DNA of 64,000 nucleotides. Origin: Nitrospirillum amazonense. GTDB taxonomy: Bacteria > Pseudomonadota > Alphaproteobacteria > Azospirillales > Azospirillaceae. The stretch is taken from the NCBI RefSeq assembly GCF_007828035.1, contig NZ_VITV01000003.1, positions 1 to 64,000 on the forward strand. The letters run 5' to 3'. The notes below the pieces were generated by a model. That model saw only the letters and a list, made by a program, of their open reading frames with translations. It did not search any database and had not been told where the DNA came from. Shown one piece after another: positions 22,838 to 31,400 of this stretch. A program made the position numbers and the translations under genes. The first letter of the stretch is position 1, and every line of letters starts with the position of its first letter.

Positions 22838-24244
22838 TCACATGTAGAAGCTGTAGCTGACCTGTGGCTTCTCTGTGGGGCTGACGTACTTCATGATATC
22901 GCCGATCTTTCGTGCGCACTCCAGCGTGATCGGCAGGCGGCCATCCATCTGGGTGTTGTTCCAGTTCATTTTGGTAAGGCCAAGAATCTCCCCGCATAGG
23001 CTCTCGAGGGAGGAGTCTTGCTCGTAAACAGTGACCTTGAGGGGCTTGGGGATGTAAGCGCCGGGGTAGGTCTTATAGAAGTCGACGGTGCCACGCGTAT
23101 AGAGAACGCCCTCGGCCTCGGAGATTGCGAGCATGGTGCCGCGCTTGGGTGGATAGTCACCATCGCCAAAGAGACGAATGTCGGTGTCTATGATGGCGAC
23201 GAAGTCTTTTGAACGGATGCCCTTCTCGTTAAGGGCGCGCAGGAAACCCTTACGCTCGCTGTCGCGAAAATGGCTCGACTTATGAATAACGATACGGGCA
23301 GGCATATGCTGGAGGGCACGATCATACTCTTCGAGCGCATCGCGCAGTAGTTCGTAGGCCTGATCCTCGCTGAGGTAGGGATGGCGGTTGCGCTTGTCGA
23401 TAGAGACAGGAGTGCCGCGCAGGATGATGCCGTGGCCGAATTCGTCGAAGACCTGGGCTAGGCTGGACGAAATAGTCTCGCCGTCGCGGCTCTTGTAGAA
23501 GCCAATGCCGATGTAGCAGGAGCGCAGCTTGGCCGTGTCCTCAACAAGGCGCCACGGGATGGTCCGATTGCCCTTGTAATAGAGAGCGGTGCAGAAGTTC
23601 CATGCTTTAGTAGCGGGGTCCTGCTGCTCGCCGACCTGTTTTGTGATGAGAATTGTTTTCTCGCGCACTAACTGCAACGGTGTGCCGAGATGCATACACC
23701 TCGCCTTAAGGATGCGGCGGAAGTTGTGCTCAAGTTCGCTTTCCTCGTCCTCGTCGCCGCTTGAGGCTGTGATAGAATCAAACATCTCATTGGGAACGAC
23801 GCAGACGATGACGTCCACTGAACGGTTCTCGGCGAGGAAGCGGATCTGCTCATAGTAGAGTTCAACGGCACGTTCGACACGTTCGGCGCGCGATGAAAGC
23901 TTAACGACGGCGGTGACTTCGGACTTCTGCAGCGTGCGGGTATATTGGGGCGAGTTAATGAGTCGAGTAAGGAAGCCGTAGTTCTGATTGATACCACCGA
24001 AGCCGCGGAAGAGGTTGAGCAGCTGCGACTCCTTTTTCCGCTCGATGCCACTGCGGCACTGAGCTAGCCATTCGTCGAGCAGGTCAACGCCCTCGCCGCG
24101 GCCGACGACCCCGATACGCAGCTCTGTGCGGCGCAGTTCGTCGCGCTGGTCGTATACTCCCATGTGTTCGATACCGGTGCGCGGGCAAATGTGGGTGCCT
24201 GTGCCGAACTCGAGAAGCGGCTCTGCGAGGGTGGTGAGCTTCAT
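22838..24244 (-). CDS. Short prokaryotic Argonaute (MID-PIWI, catalytically inactive)
   Basis: A 468-residue protein. The C-terminal part is a PIWI domain (about 241-468): CYIGIGFYKSRDGE, VFDEFGHGIILRG, ARIVIHKSSHF, then GVLYTRGTVDFYKTYPG and the conserved end LTKMNWNNTQMDGRLPITLECARKIGDIM. The part before it is a MID domain (about 130-240), with VDVIVCVVPNEMF and the guide 5'-end pocket region HNFRRILKARCMHLGTPLQLVRE. No N or PAZ domain is present. The acidic residues of the slicer tetrad are missing (IGIGF in place of the first Asp motif; HKSS at the third), so it should bind guide and target without cutting. Its ATG overlaps the stop of the upstream effector gene (ATGA), as in other short-pAgo pairs. 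It should form a heterodimer with that protein and trigger its effector on target recognition. Confidence 0.9.
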   Translation of the reverse strand: MKLTTLAEPLLEFGTGTHICPRTGIEHMGVYDQRDELRRTELRIGVVGRGEGVDLLDEWLAQCRSGIERKKESQLLNLFRGFGGINQNYGFLTRLINSPQYTRTLQKSEVTAVVKLSSRAERVERAVELYYEQIRFLAENRSVDVIVCVVPNEMFDSITASSGDEDEESELEHNFRRILKARCMHLGTPLQLVREKTILITKQVGEQQDPATKAWNFCTALYYKGNRTIPWRLVEDTAKLRSCYIGIGFYKSRDGETISSSLAQVFDEFGHGIILRGTPVSIDKRNRHPYLSEDQAYELLRDALEEYDRALQHMPARIVIHKSSHFRDSERKGFLRALNEKGIRSKDFVAIIDTDIRLFGDGDYPPKRGTMLAISEAEGVLYTRGTVDFYKTYPGAYIPKPLKVTVYEQDSSLESLCGEILGLTKMNWNNTQMDGRLPITLECARKIGDIMKYVSPTEKPQVSYSFYM

Positions 24245-25665
24245 GCTGCGGTTTCTCGTTTGTCAGCGTCGTCGCTGATGTCTGTATCGTCAAGATCGTC
24301 GGCAACGTCGTCGGTATCCTCACCGACGTCGAATTCAATGAGGGGCTCAAAGACGAGGCCTTCCTCGTCGCCGCTGGCTGTAAGAAAATAGGCGATGAAG
24401 CGAACCTGGTTGCGGACGCTGGAATTTCTCTCGAGCCGCTTCTGCTGTGAGAGAAGGTCGTCGTGCCAGTTCGACGCACGGAAACCGTCGAAGGAGTAGA
24501 ACCAACTCGGCACAATTTGCGCGTACCAGCTGTCGTCGAGCTTTGCGAAGGTTAGCTCGAACGAGAGGTGCTGGTGGTGTGCGACCTTGGTGGTGTCCTT
24601 CTTCGATGGTCTGGCGAAGTACACACGTCGGATCGCTTTCTGCTTCCCAATCCAGGACTCCTTGCGTTCTGTCTGTCCCTCCTCAGTGGCAATGAAGTAA
24701 AAGAAGCGGTCTTTGGGCTGCATGCGCACATGTCGCGCCTTGAGCAGTTCTCGGGCCTCGGCAATAAGCAACTGTTTAAGGACGTTGACGTTATCGATTT
24801 CGGTGGAGTCCGCGAGGTCAGAAACGTCCAGCCGCTCAACTGACCCTTCGTCCACAATGCCGATCAGGCCGCTTGTCTTCATGTCGTGAAAGGCAAAGAG
24901 CTTATTGTCGTGGCAAACCCAGGCATCCGTGTGGACGTCGTTGAGGAGGAGGGCCATCTTTACTACCGAACTTCTGCTCCGCGCCTTGCCCTGATAAGAT
25001 AGAGAATTACGCGCCTGCTCGATCACCTCCTTGTCGTTGATCGTGAGTTCCCCGACATAGACGGCCTGCGGTAGGCGAATACGCTGGAGGTTGGTGGTGA
25101 TGGCCGTTGGTTTAGGAATGCTGTCCGAGCTGTATGCTATGTAGGCATCGACTTCGCCAAGTATCCGCTGAAATTCTTCCAGAACACGCTCTTGGGCGGT
25201 GATGCGCAACGCTGCGACGAGGCTGAGTAAATCGACCAGGTCGATAATGTGCTTCTTGCAGTTGAATGCAAAGCGAGCACCAACGAGCTCGTTGACTGCA
25301 GCCTGGCTGTAGGATGCCTGCTTCTTCGTGAGGGTCAGAACATACAGTTCATCAAAGCTGTTGAAGTACGAGCGATCCATGAACTGGCGGACTGTTGCCT
25401 TCACCTTGTCGAGCGAGGTGGTTGAGGTGACTTGGAAACAGACGCGATCATGGTCATCACCTAGGTCGATTCCTGGGAAATTCTTCTGCTTCCGGTTGAG
25501 ATTGATAAGCTGGGGCAGGTTATACACCGGCCTGAGGATAGGTATGAATGCGTCCTCCAAGGCCAAATTAATGTCCGTGCGACCCTGCGATGTCGCCAAC
25601 TCGACCTGCAGCATTATCCGACTAACAACATCGCGAAGTTTGTTCTCTACATCGAGCTGCCGCAT
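24241..25665 (-). CDS. Short-pAgo partner: SMEK-like effector domain fused to an APAZ-like region
   Basis: A 474-residue protein. Residues 1-165 resemble the SMEK-type domain found at the start of some STAND proteins: MRQLDVENKLRDVVSRI, GRTDINLALEDAFIPIL, FPGIDLGDDHDRVCFQVTST and an LTKKQ...DLVDLL end. The Asp66...Gln78-x-Thr80 arrangement is reminiscent of a degenerate PD-(D/E)xK core, but this is only a guess. Residues about 195-445 look like the APAZ region of short-pAgo partners: LLLNDVHTDAWVCHDN, HQHLSFELTFAKLDDSWYAQIVPSWFYS and QKRLERNSSVRNQVRFIAYFL. The last 30 residues are very acidic. I set the start at the ATG that matches the family N-terminus; a GTG at 25680 with GGGAGG upstream and a TTG at 25698 are alternatives. 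Together with the Argonaute it forms a probable defence operon. Confidence 0.8.
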   Translation of the reverse strand: MRQLDVENKLRDVVSRIMLQVELATSQGRTDINLALEDAFIPILRPVYNLPQLINLNRKQKNFPGIDLGDDHDRVCFQVTSTTSLDKVKATVRQFMDRSYFNSFDELYVLTLTKKQASYSQAAVNELVGARFAFNCKKHIIDLVDLLSLVAALRITAQERVLEEFQRILGEVDAYIAYSSDSIPKPTAITTNLQRIRLPQAVYVGELTINDKEVIEQARNSLSYQGKARSRSSVVKMALLLNDVHTDAWVCHDNKLFAFHDMKTSGLIGIVDEGSVERLDVSDLADSTEIDNVNVLKQLLIAEARELLKARHVRMQPKDRFFYFIATEEGQTERKESWIGKQKAIRRVYFARPSKKDTTKVAHHQHLSFELTFAKLDDSWYAQIVPSWFYSFDGFRASNWHDDLLSQQKRLERNSSVRNQVRFIAYFLTASGDEEGLVFEPLIEFDVGEDTDDVADDLDDTDISDDADKRETAA

Positions 25666-25693
25666 TCCATCCCGCTCCACTAAGCCTCCCTTT

Positions 25694-25732
25694 AGCAATG
25701 GGAACGCAGCGGGAACATGTCAAGAGGGAACG
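25694..25732 (-). promoter_or_regulatory. Putative promoter/operator of the short-pAgo operon
   Basis: On the minus strand there is a TTGACA (25723-25718) with a weak -10 17-18 bases later. Three GTTCCC repeats (plus-strand GGGAAC at 25700, 25711 and 25726) surround it and would suit a regulator. The -10 match is poor, so the exact start point is uncertain. Confidence 0.4.
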
Positions 25733-26005
25733 ACGTTGACGATTGGCAAACGTCAGGCCGCTACGGTTCATGCTGGCGAGCACCTGAACAGCAAACTTAT
25801 CCGGAAGCAATATTTTATGTGCAAGCCGTTCGATGACCGGAGGTTTGTTGGTTGCAGACTGAAATTTTTCTAGCGACGACCTAGGATCAGACAGTTTGCT
25901 TTCGGTCCATATTGGTCGAAATCTTCGCTGGATGCGTCAAGTCATAATAGGTATTGGAATGGGACATCGGCGACAGGATGATCAACTTTTGGAGGTGGAT
26001 CGGGT
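25733..26005. other. Non-coding gap between the pAgo operon and the integrase
   Basis: No convincing gene on either strand. The pAgo operon is transcribed away from this region, and the integrase is transcribed toward it. The composition is AT-richer than in the integrase. No terminator with a T-tract was found for the integrase. The stretch probably belongs to the cargo insertion. Confidence 0.5.
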
Positions 26006-27247
26006 TTAAGATAGTGCTCCGGCTCCGAACGGGGGGCTTTTTCTCTGTTTCGGAGGGGGCGACCGAGAGCCGGTCTTTTTGAGACTGTCGAGATAATCGG
26101 CCCACCACTGCATCATCCGGACTCGTTCATCCCAATATTCCGCTCGGGCGTATGCGCGACGGACGTCGTTGTTCTCCACGTGGGCAAGCTGTCGCTCAAT
26201 GGCGTCCGCATGCCATTTCCCGCACTCGTTCAGCAGCGTGGACGCGGTCGCCCGGAAGCCATGGGGTGTGACCTCTTCCTTCTCATAGCCCAGGCGGCGC
26301 AGAGCGGCGTTCAGGGTGCCATCGGAAATGGGCCGTGCGGCGGTTCGGATGCCTGGGAACAGGTAGAGGCCGGCCGAGGTGGTTTCGCGATGATGCCGGA
26401 GGAGGGCGACTGCTTGTCGGGGCAGGGGGACCCGGTGCGGGCGCCGCATCTTCATGCGGCTTGCTGGGATGTCCCACACGCCCTTCTCCAGGTCGAACTC
26501 CGGCCAGACCGCTAGGCGCAGCTCCCCGGGCCGGGGGAAGAGCAAGGCCATGAGTTGCAGCGCCACCCGCGTCCCCACCTGGCCCTCGAACGTATCAACG
26601 GCTCGAAGAAGGGTGCCGAAGGCCTTGGGTTCGGTGATGGCGGCTCGGGGTGTCACCGTTGGTCGAATCAACGCGCCGGCGAGGGGGAGGGTTGGGTCAG
26701 AGGCCGCCCTGGCGGTGATCATGGCGTAACGGAAGATGCAGCCGATGGTCGACTTGAGCCGGCGGGCAGTTTCATAGTGACCGCGATCCTCCACCAGGCG
26801 AAGGACCTTCAGGACCGCAGGGGTGTCGATATCCTTCAGGGGGAGGGCGCCTAGGGAAGGGTAGGTGCTTTCCAGTAGGCGCTTGGTGCGGGTGATGGTG
26901 GCGTCGGCGCGCCCTTGCTTCTCAAGGCGGGCGATGTACTCCCGGGCGATTCCCCGGAACGTCTCACCTTCCTCCTCGGCCTTCCGCGTCTTCTTGTCGG
27001 AAGAGGGATCGATTCCGTCGCGCAGCAGCTGCTTGGCTTCGTCGCGGGCCTTCCGGGCATCGCCGAGCGATACGGCTGGGTAGGCGCCGAGGGCGAGGAG
27101 CTTCTGCTTGCCGTCGAACCGGTAGGCCAGGCGCCACAGGCGGCCGCCTGTCGGCTGTATCCACAGCTGCAGCCCGCCGCCGTCCGAAAGCTTCTGGACC
27201 TTGGGAGATGGCCGAACCATGCGGCATTTCATGTCGGTGAGAGGCAT
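26006..27247 (-). CDS. P4-type tyrosine integrase
   Basis: A 413-residue recombinase with an N-terminal DUF4102 arm-binding domain (about 1-85: PLTDMKCRMVRPSPKVQKLSDGGGLQLWI ... LALGAYPAVSLGDARKARDEAK), a core-binding domain (about 95-185) and the catalytic domain. Catalytic residues can be seen at Arg239 (FPRPGELR), His329-x-x-Arg332 (HGFR), His356 and the nucleophile Tyr371 (AEYWDERVRMMQWWADYLD). I chose the ATG at 27247 (AGAAAGGTG upstream, relatives start MPLTD) rather than the GTG at 27256. It lies next to the 3' end of tRNA-Asn and should integrate and excise the ICE there. A palindrome and arm-type repeats lie directly upstream. Confidence 0.95.
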   Translation of the reverse strand: MPLTDMKCRMVRPSPKVQKLSDGGGLQLWIQPTGGRLWRLAYRFDGKQKLLALGAYPAVSLGDARKARDEAKQLLRDGIDPSSDKKTRKAEEEGETFRGIAREYIARLEKQGRADATITRTKRLLESTYPSLGALPLKDIDTPAVLKVLRLVEDRGHYETARRLKSTIGCIFRYAMITARAASDPTLPLAGALIRPTVTPRAAITEPKAFGTLLRAVDTFEGQVGTRVALQLMALLFPRPGELRLAVWPEFDLEKGVWDIPASRMKMRRPHRVPLPRQAVALLRHHRETTSAGLYLFPGIRTAARPISDGTLNAALRRLGYEKEEVTPHGFRATASTLLNECGKWHADAIERQLAHVENNDVRRAYARAEYWDERVRMMQWWADYLDSLKKTGSRSPPPKQRKSPPFGAGALS

Positions 27248-27260
27248 GGCAATCACCTTT

Positions 27261-27317
27261 CTGTTGGTATCTCAGGATACCAACAGGGGGCGTGCTCTAC
27301 CAACAAACATACCAACA
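27261..27317. promoter_or_regulatory. Hairpin and TACCAACA repeats upstream of int (arm-type sites or operator)
   Basis: CTGTTGGTATC (27261-27271) and GATACCAACAG (27276-27286) form a perfect 11-base inverted repeat with a 4-base spacer. TACCAACA recurs at 27278, 27299 and 27310, with the inverse at 27262. Such short repeats near the att site suit integrase arm-binding, excisionase binding or autoregulation of int. Confidence 0.55.
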
Positions 27318-27426
27318 ATTCCGTACAGCGGCCCTCGTTGGACCACCTGCGCCAGCCTACGCCCCGGTGCGACGACGTGCCAGAAATTCCATGTGGATCA
27401 AGGGGATGGTAGCCCGTTAGGCAAAG

Positions 27427-27457
27427 AAAAACCCCCGGAACCTTGCGGTTCCGGGGG
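27427..27457 (-). terminator. Rho-independent terminator of tRNA-Asn
   Basis: CCCCCGGAACC (27432-27442) and GGTTCCGGGGG (27447-27457) form a perfect 11-base stem with a TTGC loop. On the minus strand it is followed by TTTTTCTTT. It ends tRNA-Asn transcription and separates it from the integrase region. Confidence 0.85.
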
Positions 27458-27463
27458 CTCTAT

Positions 27464-27539
<76 letters not shown>

Positions 27540-27540
27540 T

Positions 27541-27839
27541 CAGCGCGCCTGCTTCGTTTTCGTCTGACCGATCAGTCAGCGGCGCTGCGGTGGGCGGTGA
27601 TATAGCAAAGCGTTTTTGGGATGGGAACCCCTTTGTTTGGCAAAATCGAAAAAAATATGGCGGACCCCGGATGGAGAGGGGTGGGGGCGGGGTGCCCCCT
27701 TCGGGAAAAGCTTGGAAAACAGTCCTTTGCGGGTGGTGGCCGAAGCAATGGATGATGGCGCATCGCCGGATAGGGGGTGAACCCCGGCGCCGTTTGCCGT
27801 ATCCCTAGGGCCGATGCCCCATCAGGAATCCGAAAGCCC
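27541..27839. other. Intergenic region, first chromosomal stretch after the ICE
   Basis: About 300 bases between tRNA-Asn (minus) and the NUDIX gene (plus). No gene is supported; open frames here are short and lack an RBS. It should contain the tRNA promoter and the promoter of the NUDIX gene, but no clear -35/-10 pair stood out. Confidence 0.5.
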
Positions 27840-28475
27840 ATGTCCGACCCCGCCCGCCCGCCGCCATCGTCCGAGCAGAACCCGTGGACCGTGCTGTCGC
27901 GCGACCTGCGGTATGAGACCCCATGGCTGCGCGTGTTCCATCATGAGGTCCTGCGCCCCGACGGCAGCCCGGGCATCTTCGGCACGGTGGAGTTCGCCAC
28001 CGTGGCGGTGGGCGTCCTGCCCGTGGCGGCCAACGGCGACACCTGGCTGGTCGGCCAGTGGCGCTTCGGCGCCGGCCGCTACAGCTGGGAAATGGTGGAG
28101 GGCGGCATACCCCTGGCGGGTCCCAAGGCGATCGGACCCCTGGCCGGCGCCGCCGAGGAACTGCGGGAGGAGGCGGGCTTGCGCGCCGGCCGCTGGCTGG
28201 AAATCCAACGCATGGACATGTCCAACAGCGTCGGCAACGAGCATGCCCATCTCTATCTGGCGTGGGATTTGACTGAGGTTCCGGTGGCGCCGGATGAGAC
28301 GGAGCAACTGACCATCCGCCGCCTGCCCCTGCGCGCGGCGCTGGACATGGCGCTGTCGGGCGGGATTCTCGATGCCATGACCATCGCCGCCCTGCTGCGG
28401 GTGCGCCTCATGCACCTGGAAGGCACGCTGCCACCCGATCTGGCGCCCCTGGTGGCGGCCGGGTTCGCCGGATAG
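27840..28475 (+). CDS. NUDIX hydrolase (ADP-ribose pyrophosphatase-like)
   Basis: A 211-residue protein. The Nudix region is GGIPLAGPKAIGPLAGAAEELREEAGL (about residues 88-114), where EELREEAGL supplies the metal-binding glutamates. The surrounding pattern (QWRFGAGRYSWEMVEGGI, EHAHLYLAWDL) is that of ADP-sugar or ADP-ribose pyrophosphatases, which cut nucleotide sugars to AMP plus sugar phosphate. It is the first chromosomal gene beyond the ICE and converges with the glycogen operon, whose last gene ends 10 bases away. A role in ADP-glucose turnover would suit the neighbours but is not shown. Confidence 0.85.
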   Translation: MSDPARPPPSSEQNPWTVLSRDLRYETPWLRVFHHEVLRPDGSPGIFGTVEFATVAVGVLPVAANGDTWLVGQWRFGAGRYSWEMVEGGIPLAGPKAIGPLAGAAEELREEAGLRAGRWLEIQRMDMSNSVGNEHAHLYLAWDLTEVPVAPDETEQLTIRRLPLRAALDMALSGGILDAMTIAALLRVRLMHLEGTLPPDLAPLVAAGFAG

Positions 28476-28484
28476 GCGGTGGCC

Positions 28485-31400
28485 CTACCGGCGCTCCCGC
28501 GCCACCGCTGCCATGATGGCGCGGCTGCGGCTGGTGGACAGCAGTGTGTTCACGTCTGGGGCCAGGCGGCGGCGCCAGTTCGGCCGCTCCCGGTCCGTGC
28601 CGGGCAGGTTCACGGCGTCCACCTCGCCGGCCAGGTCGTCAACCTGTGCCAGCATCAGGGTTGAGGGCGCCGCCGCGACGAAGGCGTGGATGGCCGCGGC
28701 CAGGGTGTCGTCCAGCTCTCCGTCCAGATCCCCGCCGTCGGTCAGCAGGCCCGCGCCCACCAGCTGGTCCAGCAGCCCGCGCTTCTCCTCCCTCCGGGCG
28801 GCCCGGGCCTGGGCCTCGCCCGCGTCATCCAGCAGGCCCAGGGCGTGCTTTTCGGCGATGTCGGCCCCCACCCACCATCCGGCCAGGGTTGGCAGGTCGT
28901 GGGTGGAGACGCAGGCGGCGGCGTTGGCCGGCCAGCGCGCCGGGTCACGGAAGCGCCCGTCCTCCCGCTCGAACCACAGCACGCGATAGGACAGGATGCC
29001 GGCCTCGCCCAGCCGTTCGCGGAAGCCTTCGGGTACGGTGCCCAGATCCTCCCCCACCACGACCACCCCGGCCCGCTGGCTTTCCAGCAGCGTGCGCGCC
29101 AGCAGCAGGTCGAATGGGGCGGCCACATAGGCGCCGTCGCGGCCGGCGGCCCCCTTGGGTACCCAGAACAGGCGTTTCAGGCCCATGACATGATCGATGC
29201 GGAGCAGGCCGGCATGGCGCATGTTGGCGGCCAGCAACTCCGCGAAGGCGGCGCCAGCATTGGCTTCCTGCGCCAGGGGATTGGGCGGCGGCAGGTTCCA
29301 CACCTGGCCTTCGGCCGAGAACAGGTCCGGCGGCGCGCCGATAGAGGCGTCCAGCGCGAATTCCGCCCTATTCCCCCAGGTCTCGGCCCCGTCGAAGGCG
29401 GCCCCCACCGCCAGGTCGCGGTAGAAGCCCAGTTGCAGCCCGCCCTGGCGGGCGGCCTGGTCGGCTGCGGCCAGCTGGCGGTCGGCCAGCCATTGCAGCC
29501 AGAGGGAAAAGTCCATGCCCTCCGGGGCGACGGGGGCGTCCGCCACACGCGCCACTTCGGGCCAATGCGCCCAAGGGCCGGCATGCATCTCGGCCAAGGC
29601 CTCGAACCGGGCGAAGCGCTGTAGGCTTTCGCCGCCCGCGTGGACGAAGGCGGCGAGGTCCCGCGCCAGGGCGTGGTCCGGCTGCCGCCGTGTCAGGTCA
29701 CGGAAGCCGGCATGGGCAGCGGCCAAGGCCCGGCGCTTCAAGGCCCACACCCCCGGATAGTCGATGGCCCGCCGGGCCGACAGCTGGTCCAACGCCGCCC
29801 CCTCGGCCGCCACCGTGGCGGCGGCGGCGCCGGCGGGATCGGCCTCGCCCAGGTCGGCCAGGTCGATGTAGAGGGGGTCCAGGAAACGGCGATCGGACGG
29901 CTGGTAGGGGCTGGCGCGGTCGCGGTCCCCACCGAACAACGCGTGCAGGGGGTTGATGCCGACGGTGGCGGCGCCCTGCGCGCCCGCGCCGGCACCCAGC
30001 CGCGCCAGGGTGGTGAAGTCGCCCACGCCCTGGTCGCCCGCGCGTCGCAGGGCGTAGAGATGGGCGCCGATGCCGAAGCGCGGCGCGCCGACCAGGGTCG
30101 GCGGCTGGTAGGCCCGGGGCGGGGCGACCACCAGGGTGGCCGCGATCTCCGGCCTGTTGGCCAGGCAGAGCCGGTGCACGCCCGCCGGCAAGGCGTCCAA
30201 CGTCACCTCCACCATCGTGCACCGGCGCCCGTCCGGGGCGGTGACGGGCAGGCGCCGGCCATCCAGCGCCACCTTCAGCATGCGGGCCGTCCCGTCCTCC
30301 AGCCGCAGCGCCAGGTCCAGCGCCGGCATGTCCGGTAGGGGCACCACCAGGCGCAGCGGTCGCGCGGCCGTGCCCACCACGGTGCGAGGCAGGGGGCGGA
30401 ACGGTCCCTCTTCGGACAGCCGTTCCAGCCCGTCGCGGACAGCGCCCAGGGTTTCCGCGTCCAGGCCCATGGCGCCCAGCAGCGCGCGCTTGGTCTGGTC
30501 TGGCACGGGATGGTGGCCGCCCATCTCATCCCACCAGTCCGGCGCGATGCCGACGGCGCGGGCGTAGCGGTCCAGCAGGTCGGCTGTGGGCGGGGAGCGC
30601 CGGCGGCCTTCGTCGGCCGGCTGCTCCGCCAGGACCAGAACGCTGCGCGGCCCGACGGGGAAGGGGCCGTCAACGGGGGTGTCGTCGCCATCGCCGTCGG
30701 CCTCGGTGCCGCTATCCAGGACGCGGCGCCAGCCGTGGCCGGTGCGGTTCCACGGCGGGGTGATGGTCCGTGCCTCCCAGGCGCGGTTGACAATGACGGC
30801 CACGCGGTCGATGTCGCCCGTCCCGGCCGGTGCGGCGAAGACCGCGACCAGCGGGCCCTCGCCATCCCAGTCGCCGCCGGACAGCGCGTGCCCATCGGCG
30901 CGCAGCCATTCCACGTCGGGCACGCCGGCCGTATCCGGTTCACCGGTCAGGAAGTGGTCGGCGCGCAGGGCCGGGTGTGCCTGCCGCAAGGCGATGACGC
31001 GACGGGTGAAATCGTACAGGCTGGCATCGATGGCGCCATGGTCCAGCCAGTTCAGGCGGTTGTCCTGGGCGTAGGCGTTGTTGTTGCCGTCCTGCGTGCG
31101 TCCCGCCTCCGCCCCCATGCCCAGCATGGGCGTGCCCCGCGCCACCGTCAGCGTGGCGATCAGGGCCCGCATGTCGCGGCGGCGGGCGGAGATCACGGCC
31201 GGATCGTCGCTGGGACCTTCCACCCCATGGTTCCAGCTGGAGTTGTCGTCCGTGCCGTCGCGGTTGTGCTCACCATTGGCCTCGTTGTGCTTGGCCTGGT
31301 AGCTCACCAAATCGGCCAGGCTGAAGCCGTCATGGGCGACGATGAAGTTGATGCTGCGCGAAGGTCTGCGCTTGGCCCCGAACAGATCGGCGGACCCCGC

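Noticed and set aside
22838-24244. Possibility that the PIWI protein is a long, active Argonaute missing its N-terminus through a frameshift
   Set aside because: The upstream neighbour is a separate overlapping gene with its own effector and APAZ-like region, and slicer residues are missing from the PIWI domain, both typical of short pAgos.
27590-27808. 72-codon frame between tRNA-Asn and the NUDIX gene
   Set aside because: No RBS or similarity; probably non-coding.
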